Shown: positions 1 to 9,492 of the stretch, in pieces
How positions within the stretch are numbered: position 1 is the stretch's first letter
Layout of the letters: each line of letters starts with the position of its first letter
Assembly (NCBI GenBank): GCA_947492375.1
Contig: CANLMI010000002.1
Location: 559,529-623,528, forward strand
Direction of reading: 5' to 3'
Length of the DNA stretch: 64,000 nt
From: an uncultured Kordiimonas sp.
GTDB lineage: Bacteria; Pseudomonadota; Alphaproteobacteria; Sphingomonadales; Kordiimonadaceae
Translations under genes and position numbers: made by a program
The notes under the pieces: model-generated
What the model was told of the DNA's origin: nothing
Databases searched by the model: none
The model's input: only the letters and a program-made list of their open reading frames with translations

Positions 1-961
1 TTTAACACTGGAATCAACTGGATACATGTCACGCGCGGCCTTTCTGATGGATAAGCTGATGGCATCTGTTGGATTAAACGGTAGAGCTTTTATTCCACTT
101 TTATCAAGTTTTGCATGTGCCATTCCAGGCATTATGGCTGCACGCGCGATTGCCAACCCCAAAGACCGGCTAACAACAATTTTGATTGCCCCTTTAATGA
201 CATGCTCAGCACGCATTCCTGTCTATACTGTAATTATCGGAGCCTTCATTCCAAATACAACTGTCGGCAATAGTTTTGTTGGCCTACAAGGCTTAGTAAT
301 GTTTGGTTTATACCTGATGGGTATTGTATCAGCGCTCATCATCGCAGCAGTATTAAAACGTACTATTGCCAAAGGAAAGCCTACCAGCTTCCTGCTCGAA
401 CTACCAAAATATCAGGCCCCCAACTTTCGCTTTATCATGGTTGGCTTGATTGAACGTTCACGACTTTTCCTTCGAAGAGCTGGTACAGTTATTATGGGAG
501 CAACGGTTATACTATGGGCACTCGCCTCATACCCTAATGCTCCTACTGGCTCTGACAAGCCCGACGTTTACCATAGTTTCGCCGGTATGATTGGCCGTGC
601 GTTAGAAGTTATTTTTGCCCCTATTGGCTTTAACTGGGAAATTTCCATTGCGCTTGTTCCTGGTATGGCTGCCCGTGAAGTCGCAATTTCATCACTTGGA
701 ACAGTGTATTCCCTCGCTGGTAGCGAAGAAGCCATAGAAACTGGCCTTATTGGCATGTTGAATGGATTATGGTCTCTACCAACTGCACTTGCATTTCTTG
801 CTTGGTATATTTACGCACCGCAGTGCTTGTCTACAATAGCAGTAACCCGGCGAGAGACGAACGGATGGAAATGGCCGCTATTCATGACAGGCTATTTGTT
901 TGTAGTTGCCTACATGGCCGCTTTTATCACCTACCAGCTTTCCAGTGCATTGATAGGATGA
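1..961 (+). CDS. feoB: FeoB ferrous iron transporter, C-terminal part (5' truncated by window edge)
   Basis: Inner-membrane permease that takes up Fe(II). Only the last ~319 residues are here. The frame is open from base 2, and the first residues (LTLESTGYMSRAAFLMD) match the conserved segment of the FeoB membrane domain, so the ATG at 26 is internal and not a start. The rest holds the Gate and core membrane helices, including GMAAREVAISSLGTVYS, and ends in a hydrophobic helix, as is usual for proteobacterial FeoB. The N-terminal GTPase domain and any feoA lie outside the window. The dipeptidase gene follows 29 bases downstream on the same strand. Confidence 0.93.
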   Translation, partial: LTLESTGYMSRAAFLMDKLMASVGLNGRAFIPLLSSFACAIPGIMAARAIANPKDRLTTILIAPLMTCSARIPVYTVIIGAFIPNTTVGNSFVGLQGLVMFGLYLMGIVSALIIAAVLKRTIAKGKPTSFLLELPKYQAPNFRFIMVGLIERSRLFLRRAGTVIMGATVILWALASYPNAPTGSDKPDVYHSFAGMIGRALEVIFAPIGFNWEISIALVPGMAAREVAISSLGTVYSLAGSEEAIETGLIGMLNGLWSLPTALAFLAWYIYAPQCLSTIAVTRRETNGWKWPLFMTGYLFVVAYMAAFITYQLSSALIG

Positions 962-990
962 TATAAACTCCCGATAACAGGGAGTGCAAT

Positions 991-2187
991 ATGAAACGGT
1001 TTTTAACAACATCAGCTTTAGTTTTGTGGGCAATATCAGATACAGTTGCTTTCGATGTAAGTGAAAAGGCAAATGAAATTGCCAAAAACACGCTTATCAT
1101 TGACACTCATATTGATGTGCCTTTTCGCCTGAATGATGGCTGGGTCGATGTGACCAAGGCAACAGAAGGTGGTAATTTTGATTACCCACGCGCGGTAAAA
1201 GGCGGCCTGAACGCTCCCTTTATGTCGATCTATACGCCTGCCACCCTTGATGGTACACCAGAAGCTAAAAGCCATGCTGAACGCATGATTGCAATCGTTG
1301 AAAAAATCGTTGAAACCGCACCAGATCAATTTCAAATCGCACATAGCGTTGCTGACGTAGAAAACGCCTTTTCAAAAGGAATCATTGCCCTGCCAATGGG
1401 CATGGAAAATGGCTCTCCGATCAGCGGCGACCTAGATAATATCGATTATTTTTACAAACGCGGCATTCGCTATGTAACGCTATCGCACTCCAAAGCAAAT
1501 GGTATTTCTGACTCGTCTTATGACGATAACAAGAAATGGAAAGGCCTATCTGATTTTGGCATCAAAGCCGTTGAACGTATGAATAATATCGGAATTATGG
1601 TTGATGTCAGCCACATATCAGATACCGCTTTCTGGAAAGTGATGGAAGTTGCAAAAGCTCCAGTGATAGCCTCCCATTCATCCGCTCGAAAATTCACGCC
1701 AGGTTTTGAACGAAATATGAATGATAAGATGATCAAAGCACTTGCGGAACAAGGCGGCGTCATCATGATTAACTATGGTTCTTCTTTTCTATCCAAAGCC
1801 GCAAACCAATATAATCTCAATGGCATTAAAGCCTATCAAGCATATATCAAATCTGAAGGCCTTAAAAACACACAGGAAGAACAAAACAGTTTCAGAAAGC
1901 GATACGCTGAAGAAACCCCTTACCCATTTGCGACACTTGATGATGTATTAAACCATATTGATCACGTAGTGAAACTTGCAGGCAGCGTTGATTATGTCGG
2001 CATCGGCTCTGACTATGATGGTGTCGGCAACACTCTTCCTGTAGGCCTGAAAGATGTGTCTTCTTATCCTAATCTAATTGATGGTCTGCTGGAGCGAGGG
2101 TACAGCGAAGCCGACATCAAGAAAATACTGTCCGGCAATATCTTACGTGTTTGGCGGGAAGTAGAACAATATGCTGCTCAACATTAA
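991..2187 (+). CDS. Secreted membrane dipeptidase (renal dipeptidase, peptidase family M19)
   Basis: Zinc dipeptidase that cleaves dipeptides, probably in the periplasm. Residues 1-20 form a signal peptide. Family metal-site motifs appear in order: DTHID at 38-42, GMENG near 132, VDVSHISD, ASHSSAR and GIGSDYDG near the C-terminus. At 398 residues it has the usual length of the family. The start is supported by GGGAG six bases upstream. It lies 29 bases after feoB, so read-through is possible, and a good intrinsic terminator follows. I see no link to iron beyond position. Confidence 0.9.
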   Translation: MKRFLTTSALVLWAISDTVAFDVSEKANEIAKNTLIIDTHIDVPFRLNDGWVDVTKATEGGNFDYPRAVKGGLNAPFMSIYTPATLDGTPEAKSHAERMIAIVEKIVETAPDQFQIAHSVADVENAFSKGIIALPMGMENGSPISGDLDNIDYFYKRGIRYVTLSHSKANGISDSSYDDNKKWKGLSDFGIKAVERMNNIGIMVDVSHISDTAFWKVMEVAKAPVIASHSSARKFTPGFERNMNDKMIKALAEQGGVIMINYGSSFLSKAANQYNLNGIKAYQAYIKSEGLKNTQEEQNSFRKRYAEETPYPFATLDDVLNHIDHVVKLAGSVDYVGIGSDYDGVGNTLPVGLKDVSSYPNLIDGLLERGYSEADIKKILSGNILRVWREVEQYAAQH

Positions 2188-2212
2188 AGTTTAATCTAAT
2201 TTCCAATATAAC

Positions 2213-2248
2213 AGCAGCCTTTGAATAAAAACATAGGCTGCTTTTTTG
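2213..2248 (+). terminator. Rho-independent terminator after the dipeptidase gene
   Basis: Arms AGCAGCCT (2213-2220) and AGGCTGCT (2235-2242) pair perfectly around a 14-base loop and are followed by a run of T. This ends the feoB-dipeptidase transcript. Confidence 0.8.
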
Positions 2249-2368
2249 ATAGATAATTAGATTATGAACAACAAAGCCGATTGACGAAGGTGTACTTATA
2301 GTCAATGCTGATTATAGGGGAGAGGTAAGCAAGAACAATTGTTTACCCAATCGAAATTGGGAGCACCT

Positions 2369-3685
2369 ATGGCTGAAAATGTGTCTGATAATGATGTTGA
2401 TGATCAAATTGGCATTTCAAAGAAACTCAAATATTACACACTTTTTATCCTGACAATTGTATATGCTTTTAACTTTATCGACCGGCAAATTCTGGTCATT
2501 ATGTCTGAGGCTATCAAAGCTGATTTAAATCTCAGTGACACTGACCTCGGCTTACTCACTGGTCTCGCTTTCGCCTTATTTTACACTATTCTCGGCATCC
2601 CCATTGCGCGATTTGCCGACTTTGCCAACAGACGCAATATCATTTCAGTCTCACTTGCTGTATGGAGCGGAATGACGGCCCTTTCAGGATACGCTCAAAA
2701 CTTCACACAGTTGGCACTCGCACGTGTTGGCGTTGGTGTAGGGGAAGCAGGGGGCAGCCCGCCATCACACTCAATCATTTCCAACATGTTCAAGGAAAAA
2801 GAACGTGCAACAGCGCTCGCCATCTACTCTGCTGGTCTCTATTTAGGGATATTACTTGGTTATATTCTTGGGGGAAAGCTGGTCGATTTATATGGATGGC
2901 GTACGACATTTTTTATCGTAGGTGTTCCCGGTGTCTTGATGGCGCTTATTGTGCGTTTCACACTGAAAGAGCCACTTAGGAAAATCCCTGAGCATGCATC
3001 AAAGCAGAAAATCTCCGACCACTTTATTGGTATGTTTAAGGTAATGGGAATATTATTCCGATTAAAATCTTTCCCATATTTCGCACTAGGGTGTGCAATG
3101 TCAGCCTTTATCAGTTACGGCGTCGGTAATTTTGCCCCCAACTATATCATACGCTACCATGGTTTGGCACCATCCGATCTCGCTATACCTCTTGCCCTCA
3201 CGGGCGGCGGCGGCGGTATGATCGGTACATTCTTGGGCGGGTACTTAACCGACAAACTAGGGGCGCGTGACATTCGCTGGTATTTATGGTTACCAGGCTT
3301 AATTGCAGTTTTAGCAATTCCAATGGCAGTTTGGGCATACATCACGACAAACACCAACTTAATGTTCATATTAATTTTCATATACACTGCCATGGGGACG
3401 CTTTATCTGGCTCCGTCAATTGCAACAGCCCACCGATTAGTTGCACCACACATGCGTGCAATGGCATCAGCCGTCTTGTTTTTCATCCTCAACCTAATCG
3501 GTTTGGGAGCAGGGCCGTTATTCATTGGCTTTTTGAGCGACTATTTAACCAAACTAAACGGCATTGAGAGCCTAAGGGAAGCAATGATTATCGGTGTTTG
3601 CCTTGCCGTTATCAAGGGGGTGCTATTTTACATTGGCGGAAAACGGTTACCAGAGGATATCGCAAAAAATAGCGCGGTAAAATAG
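2369..3685 (+). CDS. Major facilitator superfamily transporter, spinster-like
   Basis: Twelve-helix secondary transporter of the inner membrane. It has the MFS signature between helices 2 and 3 (GIPIARFADFANRRNI) and the early FIDRQILVIM segment that I associate with spinster-type MFS proteins of alpha- and gammaproteobacteria, often of unknown substrate. I chose ATG 2369, which has GGGAG five bases upstream, over the in-frame TTG at 2339. This gives about 438 residues. The gene stands alone, downstream of a terminator and converging on the protease gene with a gap of only 4 bases. The substrate cannot be read from the sequence. Confidence 0.85.
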   Translation: MAENVSDNDVDDQIGISKKLKYYTLFILTIVYAFNFIDRQILVIMSEAIKADLNLSDTDLGLLTGLAFALFYTILGIPIARFADFANRRNIISVSLAVWSGMTALSGYAQNFTQLALARVGVGVGEAGGSPPSHSIISNMFKEKERATALAIYSAGLYLGILLGYILGGKLVDLYGWRTTFFIVGVPGVLMALIVRFTLKEPLRKIPEHASKQKISDHFIGMFKVMGILFRLKSFPYFALGCAMSAFISYGVGNFAPNYIIRYHGLAPSDLAIPLALTGGGGGMIGTFLGGYLTDKLGARDIRWYLWLPGLIAVLAIPMAVWAYITTNTNLMFILIFIYTAMGTLYLAPSIATAHRLVAPHMRAMASAVLFFILNLIGLGAGPLFIGFLSDYLTKLNGIESLREAMIIGVCLAVIKGVLFYIGGKRLPEDIAKNSAVK

Positions 3686-3689
3686 AGCG

Positions 3690-4613
3690 TTAACGCTGGT
3701 ACAGTCGCCAGTTCCTAAAATCAATTGCGAATTCACCACGCCCTAAAATATCAGTACCAATGATAATTGCAGGCGCTTGGCGTGCGCCAAACGCAGTGAA
3801 TATTGGCAAGTCAGATGCAATGACCTGTACATCATCATATTGCTTCGCGCCCAATACAAATTTATCCACTGAAACAGTTTTACCTCGTCTTATGCCACCA
3901 GCAGATTGTATATTACGAACTTCTCTATCACCATTCGCGCTCTTATTATTTGGCAATGCTGCATAAGCGACTTCATTCATAACTGTAAAAGATGCTCCGG
4001 TATCAATAATCGCGTGAACATCCACACCCTCAATGGTTACTGTCATGGCAAGTGAACCATATCCAACGGCCCTACCTTGCGTCATACTCCAGTTTTTATA
4101 ACCGGGCATATTCCTGATATTGTCATAAAGCTGAACCTTTGCTTGTTGAAGATAAAAAGCAAGTGTTTTACTGCGTAATAAGTCAATACCGATAAGGCCA
4201 TACGTATTCTTACGTCCAGGAGGCGCCGCAATAGCAACCGTTTCCTCAACTTCAAGCGTGCGACCGAGTGCCGTTATAGCCTCAATAGGATATATCAAAG
4301 CTTCGCTTCGCCCTGTTGCCGTTAATATCCGTTTGGAACGCCTTGGCAGAGCATCAATCCCCAAAGCTACAGGCAAGCGGCGGTAAGCGATAGTCCTGCT
4401 TGCTGCTGTATCAATTACAAAAGGAAAGGGGCCTTTGTCACCAATAAAAGCATCAACAACAAAACGACCTTGATCATCCTCACTTAGCCGAGAACCTTGG
4501 CTATCTTGCGCCGCTAAAATTGAACTATAAACCGCTAACACCGCAATAAATAACAAAGGCGACCCCAACGAGCCGCCTTTATTATTTATGAATTTAAAAC
4601 TTATCACAAACAA
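3690..4613 (-). CDS. Exported retropepsin-like aspartic protease
   Basis: Predicted periplasmic aspartyl protease. A hydrophobic segment at about residues 15-35 looks like a signal peptide or anchor. There are two active-site-like motifs in separate halves: FVIDTAASRT near residue 65 and AIIDTGASFTV near residue 200. This is the single-chain two-lobed arrangement of bacterial retropepsin-like proteins. The first motif has DTA where DTG or DSG is usual, and DTA also occurs in the family. The gene starts only 3 bases after the rpoD stop codon, so it is probably translated from the rpoD message. Substrate unknown. Confidence 0.75.
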   Translation of the reverse strand: MFVISFKFINNKGGSLGSPLLFIAVLAVYSSILAAQDSQGSRLSEDDQGRFVVDAFIGDKGPFPFVIDTAASRTIAYRRLPVALGIDALPRRSKRILTATGRSEALIYPIEAITALGRTLEVEETVAIAAPPGRKNTYGLIGIDLLRSKTLAFYLQQAKVQLYDNIRNMPGYKNWSMTQGRAVGYGSLAMTVTIEGVDVHAIIDTGASFTVMNEVAYAALPNNKSANGDREVRNIQSAGGIRRGKTVSVDKFVLGAKQYDDVQVIASDLPIFTAFGARQAPAIIIGTDILGRGEFAIDFRNWRLYQR

Positions 4614-4616
4614 ACT

Positions 4617-6626
4617 TTAAGTATCCAAGAAGCTTCTTAGCTGACGCGACCGGCTTGGGTGCTTAAGTTTCCTGAGCGCTTTTGCCTCAATTTGGCGAAT
4701 ACGTTCGCGTGTTACCGAAAACTGCTGACCAACTTCTTCAAGTGTATGATCTGTATTCATTCCAATACCGAAACGCATTCTAAGAACACGTTCTTCACGC
4801 GGTGTCAGCGAAGCAAGAACTCTTGTTGTTGTTTCACGAAGATTAGACTGGATAGCTGCATCAACAGGTAAAATCGCGTTTTTATCTTCAATGAAATCAC
4901 CAAGATGGCTATCTTCTTCGTCACCGATTGGTGTCTCAAGCGAGATAGGCTCTTTCGCGATTTTCATAACTTTACGCACTTTTTCAAGCGGCATTGAAAG
5001 GCGTTCAGCCAACTCTTCCGGTGTTGCTTCCCGGCCAATTTCATGAAGCATTTGGCGGCCAGTACGAACAAGTTTGTTGATCGTCTCAATCATATGCACA
5101 GGAATACGAATAGTACGCGCCTGATCAGCAATTGAGCGTGTAATTGCCTGCCTGATCCACCATGTTGCATAAGTTGAGAACTTATAACCCCGGCGATATT
5201 CGAACTTATCAACCGCTTTCATCAAACCAATGTTACCTTCCTGAATAAGATCAAGGAACTGGAGGCCACGGTTTGTATATTTTTTCGCGATTGAAATCAC
5301 CAAACGCAGATTGGCTTCCACCATTTCCTTCTTGGCAATCCGGGCTTCTTTTTCACCCTTTTGAACAGTACGAACAATTCTGCGGAACTCGGATACATGG
5401 AGACCAACACGGTTAACAATCTCGCCCACTTGATTGCGAATATTATTAACGGCAACACCTTCGTTCTCAACGAATGCAGCCCAACCACGTCCTTTAAGCT
5501 TGGAAACCCGCTCTAGCCAACCTTCTTCAAGCTCATTTCCTTGATATTCAGCGAGGAAAGCAACACGACTTACCTTATGCGATTCGGCAAGACGTAATAA
5601 ACGGCCAGAAAGGCCCATCAAACGGCGGTTAAGGCCGTAAAGTTCGTCCACAAGTTCTTCAATACGCACATTGTTAAATTTTACAGAGCTAATCAGCTCA
5701 ATCAGTTCAGCCTGAAGCTTTTTAAAGCGGCGTTCCTGAACAGCGGAAATGCTATCACCTTGAAGCGCTGCTGCAACACGTGTGTCCTGAAGCTTGGCGT
5801 ATTTCTTATATGTATTTGTAATGAGACGAAATTTATCGATGGTTTCCGGCTTTAGGTGCTCTTCCATCGCAGAGAGAGACATAGCCGCTTCATCGTCTTC
5901 CTCTTCTTCTTCACGGCGGCGTGCTGCCTCACCTTCGACACCTTCTTCACCTTCAGTGGTTTCCCCTTCAGGTTTCTCTTCAGGCTCGTCATCTTTGTCG
6001 GCTTCGCCAGCGCTTTCGGCGATAACATCGCCAGCGTTTTCGTTTTCAAGATCTGCTGTGTTCGGCTCTTTACCAAGCGTTGCTTCTAGGTCGATGATAT
6101 CACGTAGCAACATATCTTCATTTTCAAGACGTTCAGCCCATTCAGTAATCGCCTTAAATGTGAGAGGGTTCATGCACAACCCTTCAATCATCGTCGCCCG
6201 GCCCGCCTCGATACGCTTAGCGATCGCAATCTCACCCTCACGCGACAATAATTCAACAGACCCCATCTCACGCAAATACATACGAACAGGGTCGTCAGTA
6301 CGATCGTTGGCTTCTTTTTTGTCTGATGTCTTAAATTCTTCCTGTTCGTCTTCAGACTTGTTAGCCTCAGCCTCTTCAGGTTCGTCGCCTTCAATGACAT
6401 TGATCCCCATTTCAGAGAGCATCGCCATAATATCTTCTATCTTCTCGGAAGACATTTCCTCAGTTGGCAAAGTTGCGTTCATTTCATCATAGGAAATATA
6501 CCCGCGCTCTTTCGCCTTCGCGATCATCTTCTTGACCGCTGCTTCGGTCGAATCAACAAGCGGGCCTGCACCAGTTTCGTCGCGGCCTGTGTCTTTTTCT
6601 TGTTCCTGATTCGCTTTAGTCGCCAT
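4617..6626 (-). CDS. rpoD: Primary sigma factor RpoD (sigma-70)
   Basis: Housekeeping sigma subunit of RNA polymerase. Visible in order: region 1.1 (residues ~20-95), region 1.2 with VRMYLREMG, a long acidic non-conserved insert rich in E and D at ~195-250, region 2 with [12 protein letters not shown] and [10 protein letters not shown], region 3 and region 4 with the helix-turn-helix [20 protein letters not shown]. Length about 669 residues, typical of alphaproteobacteria. I place the start at ATG 6626 (GGAGAG seven bases upstream) rather than the TTG at 6641. It lies 53 bases after dnaG, in the classical macromolecular-synthesis arrangement yqeY-dnaG-rpoD. Confidence 0.97.
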   Translation of the reverse strand: MATKANQEQEKDTGRDETGAGPLVDSTEAAVKKMIAKAKERGYISYDEMNATLPTEEMSSEKIEDIMAMLSEMGINVIEGDEPEEAEANKSEDEQEEFKTSDKKEANDRTDDPVRMYLREMGSVELLSREGEIAIAKRIEAGRATMIEGLCMNPLTFKAITEWAERLENEDMLLRDIIDLEATLGKEPNTADLENENAGDVIAESAGEADKDDEPEEKPEGETTEGEEGVEGEAARRREEEEEDDEAAMSLSAMEEHLKPETIDKFRLITNTYKKYAKLQDTRVAAALQGDSISAVQERRFKKLQAELIELISSVKFNNVRIEELVDELYGLNRRLMGLSGRLLRLAESHKVSRVAFLAEYQGNELEEGWLERVSKLKGRGWAAFVENEGVAVNNIRNQVGEIVNRVGLHVSEFRRIVRTVQKGEKEARIAKKEMVEANLRLVISIAKKYTNRGLQFLDLIQEGNIGLMKAVDKFEYRRGYKFSTYATWWIRQAITRSIADQARTIRIPVHMIETINKLVRTGRQMLHEIGREATPEELAERLSMPLEKVRKVMKIAKEPISLETPIGDEEDSHLGDFIEDKNAILPVDAAIQSNLRETTTRVLASLTPREERVLRMRFGIGMNTDHTLEEVGQQFSVTRERIRQIEAKALRKLKHPSRSRQLRSFLDT

Positions 6627-6679
6627 TAAAAATCTCTCCAACTAGGTCAAAATACCCGATTCGCAAGTTCTATAGCATA

Positions 6680-8569
6680 TTAATTATAGGAAAGTCTGCC
6701 TGATTCGAGCCTATAACCATCTTTATCTGCTTCTTTATCTTCAAGTTCACGATATGCTTGCTGTGCTGCAACAAATCTAGCGTGATTATCTTCGGTCATA
6801 TCTGCGGCATATTCACTCTCGGCTTGCTTATAAGCAGCCCAACAATCGGTAATATGATGAAAACGTTTTAATGTATGTTCAAAGCCCGTTAATGCATCCC
6901 CTAATGCTGCATCTGACCAAGCAAACCAATCATCTTTTAAACTTTTATCAGAGAGTAATTTTTCGCATTCATGCCCTAGATTATTTTCTGTTAGATAGTG
7001 TTTCAACCCTTCAGCTTCAAGGGTTGAAGAATGAACAACATATTCAAGAATTGAGCTACGTATATTTTCCAAAGCTGAAACCGTCAAATCGAGTGCAGCA
7101 AACGCTTCCTCATATCTAATTAAGATTTGAGGATGGTTGAGAATACTCAAAACTAAAAGCTGCTGCAAACGGTCAGTCACAGCAGCTTGCCCCAAGGTTC
7201 TACCCAGGGCTGTTTTGCTTAAAAGGCCAGTGCTGGCGGGCGCTCTGTTAAATTTACTACGGCCATATCCAGAAGACTGAAAACCACCTGTCTTGCGCTG
7301 CGGTTTAAATTGCTCCCAGATACGGTTTCGAAACTCGCTTTGATATAGTTTTTTGACACTTTCGTCTTGTATCTCAGCAAGGCGAACAAATACTTTCTTT
7401 TCAAACCCCGCCCGACGCTCAGGTGTATCAACAACAACGCCTTCGTTTAACTCGCGCCATAACATATTCACGAGCGGCTCAGCTTCATCGATCTTACGCT
7501 CAATTGCACCCCGGCCTTCTCGTTGCACAAGCGTATCAGGGTCATCACCGTCGGGCATAAAAACAAACCTGAGCGACTTACCTGGTCTAAGCATCGGCAG
7601 TGCACGCTCCATTGCGCGCATTGCAGCCCTTCGGCCCGCATTATCGCCGTCGAATGAAAGAATGGGCTCGTCTGCCATTTGCCATAGATGAGCAATTTGT
7701 TCTTCGGTCAGCGCGGTGCCGAGCGGCGCCACAGAATAGTCAATACCAGCTTGCGCGAGGGCAATAACATCCATATACCCTTCCACTACCATAACCTGCC
7801 CACTATCATAGGAAGCTGATCTGGCATTAGCCCAATTGTAAAGCGTAGCACCCTTGTGAAACAAAACCGTTTCAGGGCTATTGAGATACTTGGCTTTCGC
7901 ATCCTTCGATAACGCCCGACCACCAAAAGCGATCACCCTGCCCTGCCGGTCACTGATTGGAAACATCAGGCGATCACGAAATCTATCATAGCTATCACGC
8001 CCATCATCGGGCTTGATCAACATACCGGTTTCGATCAATTGATCTTCTGGTATCCCGCGGGCTCGCATCGCATCTTTCAAAGCTGTGCGTGAGTTTGGAG
8101 CGTACCCTAGCTGGAAACGTTTTAATGTTGCATCACTCAAACCACGGCCTTTGATATAACCAAAGGCGCCTTTACCAATTTGGCCATATAACTGCGCTTC
8201 ATACCAACTTGTGACAGCCTCCATCACTTCTGAAAGACTGGCGCGTGTCTTTTCACGTTCCACAGCTTCGCGGCTTGGTTTTGGCACTTCCATACCAACC
8301 TGACTTGCAAGCTGCTCAACTGTTTCAGGGAAGGTTAACCCTTCTGTATTCATCACAAAATCGATGACACCACCATGCTGACCACAGCCAAAACAGTGAT
8401 AAAAACCTTTCTGATCGTTCACTGTGAAAGAGGGTGTTTTTTCATTATGAAACGGGCATAGGCCAGTATGTTCGCGTCCGCGGCGGATAAGTTTAACCTT
8501 GCGCCCCACCACATCGGAAAGGGTGAAACGATGCTTCAGCTCGTCAAGAAATTGCGGACTTAACGCCAT
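6680..8569 (-). CDS. dnaG: DNA primase DnaG
   Basis: Synthesises RNA primers at the replication fork with DnaB helicase. The N-terminal CHC2 zinc finger is intact (CPFHNEKTPSF then YHCFGCG, residues ~38-62), followed by the catalytic core and the Toprim domain with VVEGYMDVIAL near residue 262 and LSFDGDNAGRRA. The last ~180 residues form the helical DnaB-interacting domain, which is always poorly conserved. The 629-residue length is normal. It is transcribed with rpoD downstream. Confidence 0.96.
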   Translation of the reverse strand: MALSPQFLDELKHRFTLSDVVGRKVKLIRRGREHTGLCPFHNEKTPSFTVNDQKGFYHCFGCGQHGGVIDFVMNTEGLTFPETVEQLASQVGMEVPKPSREAVEREKTRASLSEVMEAVTSWYEAQLYGQIGKGAFGYIKGRGLSDATLKRFQLGYAPNSRTALKDAMRARGIPEDQLIETGMLIKPDDGRDSYDRFRDRLMFPISDRQGRVIAFGGRALSKDAKAKYLNSPETVLFHKGATLYNWANARSASYDSGQVMVVEGYMDVIALAQAGIDYSVAPLGTALTEEQIAHLWQMADEPILSFDGDNAGRRAAMRAMERALPMLRPGKSLRFVFMPDGDDPDTLVQREGRGAIERKIDEAEPLVNMLWRELNEGVVVDTPERRAGFEKKVFVRLAEIQDESVKKLYQSEFRNRIWEQFKPQRKTGGFQSSGYGRSKFNRAPASTGLLSKTALGRTLGQAAVTDRLQQLLVLSILNHPQILIRYEEAFAALDLTVSALENIRSSILEYVVHSSTLEAEGLKHYLTENNLGHECEKLLSDKSLKDDWFAWSDAALGDALTGFEHTLKRFHHITDCWAAYKQAESEYAADMTEDNHARFVAAQQAYRELEDKEADKDGYRLESGRLSYN

Positions 8570-8675
8570 GCATATACCATCGAATATATCGTAAATCAGT
8601 AGACTAACAAGCAGTCTACTTAATCTTTGTAAAAATTAGTCAATAGAATGTTTCAGTGCAGGAGCCATACCCTAC

Positions 8676-8702
8676 TAGCTTAAACTCAAAGCGTTTAAGC
8701 TA
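8676..8702. repeat. Perfect 10-bp inverted repeat overlapping the yqeY stop codon
   Basis: Arms TAGCTTAAAC (8676-8685) and GTTTAAGCTA (8693-8702) with a 7-base loop. The right arm covers the last codons and the stop of yqeY. No T-run follows on the minus strand, so it is not a standard intrinsic terminator. It may be a 3'-end mRNA hairpin or part of the dnaG promoter region. Confidence 0.6.
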
Positions 8703-9150
8703 ACAACTCTTTCACTGTAACACTTGCTTTCGCGAAATCCATTTGACCTGCATACTTAGCCTTCAGGGCCCCCATACAACGGCCAATATCCTTCAGCCCT
8801 TCGGCACCAATCTCGCTTACAACACCTTCACAAGCGTTTTTCAATTCATCGTCAGAAAGCTGGCGCGGCAGGAAGGTTTGAATGATTGCAATCTCTTCGC
8901 GCTCTTGCTCAGCGAGTTCACAGCGGCCAGCCTCTTCATATGCCTTGATGCTATCACCGCGCTGTTTCACCATTTTCGATAAGATATCGGTGATGATTGC
9001 ATCATCATCCAAGTCAGCACTATCTAATGAGCGATTTTCGATATCTTTTTCTTTGACTGCTGCCAAAATCAAACGAATTGTAGAGAGGCGAGTACGATCT
9101 TTCGACTTCATAGCCTCTTTCATTGCATGCGTTAAATCATCGCGTAACAT
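8695..9150 (-). CDS. yqeY: GatB/YqeY domain protein
   Basis: Small (151-residue) all-helical protein related to the tail domain of GatB, the amidotransferase subunit. The free-standing family has no firmly settled role; a link to tRNA-dependent amidation or tRNA binding is inferred from the GatB tail. Family features include LTHAMKEAMKSKD at the N-terminus, TIRLILAAVKEKDIE, and the C-terminal pattern DIGRCMGALKAKYAGQMDFA. It is upstream of dnaG and rpoD, as in many proteobacteria, and divergent from carA. Confidence 0.9.
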   Translation of the reverse strand: MLRDDLTHAMKEAMKSKDRTRLSTIRLILAAVKEKDIENRSLDSADLDDDAIITDILSKMVKQRGDSIKAYEEAGRCELAEQEREEIAIIQTFLPRQLSDDELKNACEGVVSEIGAEGLKDIGRCMGALKAKYAGQMDFAKASVTVKELLA

Positions 9151-9492
9151 TTATATTCCCGTCCTTGTTAGACCCATAATTTCTTTGACCTCTAAAATGG
9201 CTGTTTATTTTACAGCTTATTTCAGATGTCCACATCAAAGTCCCCTTGATGAGTCACAAGCGATGATCATACCCCATAATAGCAAATTGAGCAATTGTTT
9301 AAGACCATCATAACTCATTGTTTTTAAAGGATTTTTTTTTGAAATTTTTCCTTGACCCACAACAGTCTTTTGCCTATTGTCCCGTCAATTTGGCCACTGG
9401 TTACCAAGATAACTAATACATATAACCATAAGCTAAAACCATATAAATTCAGGGTTTTTTAATTAGCCCTCAGGCGAACAGGAAGGTGTACT
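9151..9492. other. Intergenic region between divergent yqeY and carA
   Basis: A 342-base divergent control region. It holds the carA promoter (separate entry) and an inverted repeat CATCAA/TTGATG at 9233-9251 closer to yqeY, which could be an operator or a leader hairpin. The ~110-base carA leader ends in GGAAGG six bases before the ATG. I see no recognisable PyrR-type or arginine-type attenuator and no leader peptide. Confidence 0.5.
9352..9380 (+). promoter_or_regulatory. Putative sigma-70 promoter of carA
   Basis: A -35 box TTGACC (9352-9357), a 17-base spacer and a -10 box TATTGT (9375-9380). Transcription would start near 9387, giving a leader of about 105 bases. It is preceded by a run of T and A bases that could act as an UP element. 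Confidence 0.6.

Noticed and set aside
26-961. feoB fragment as a complete gene starting at ATG 26
   Set aside because: The frame is open to the window edge, and the residues before the ATG match conserved FeoB sequence, so the gene is cut by the window.
5794-6492. Serine-rich 232-residue ORF on the plus strand
   Set aside because: It is the antisense image of the acidic region of rpoD, which explains the serine runs.
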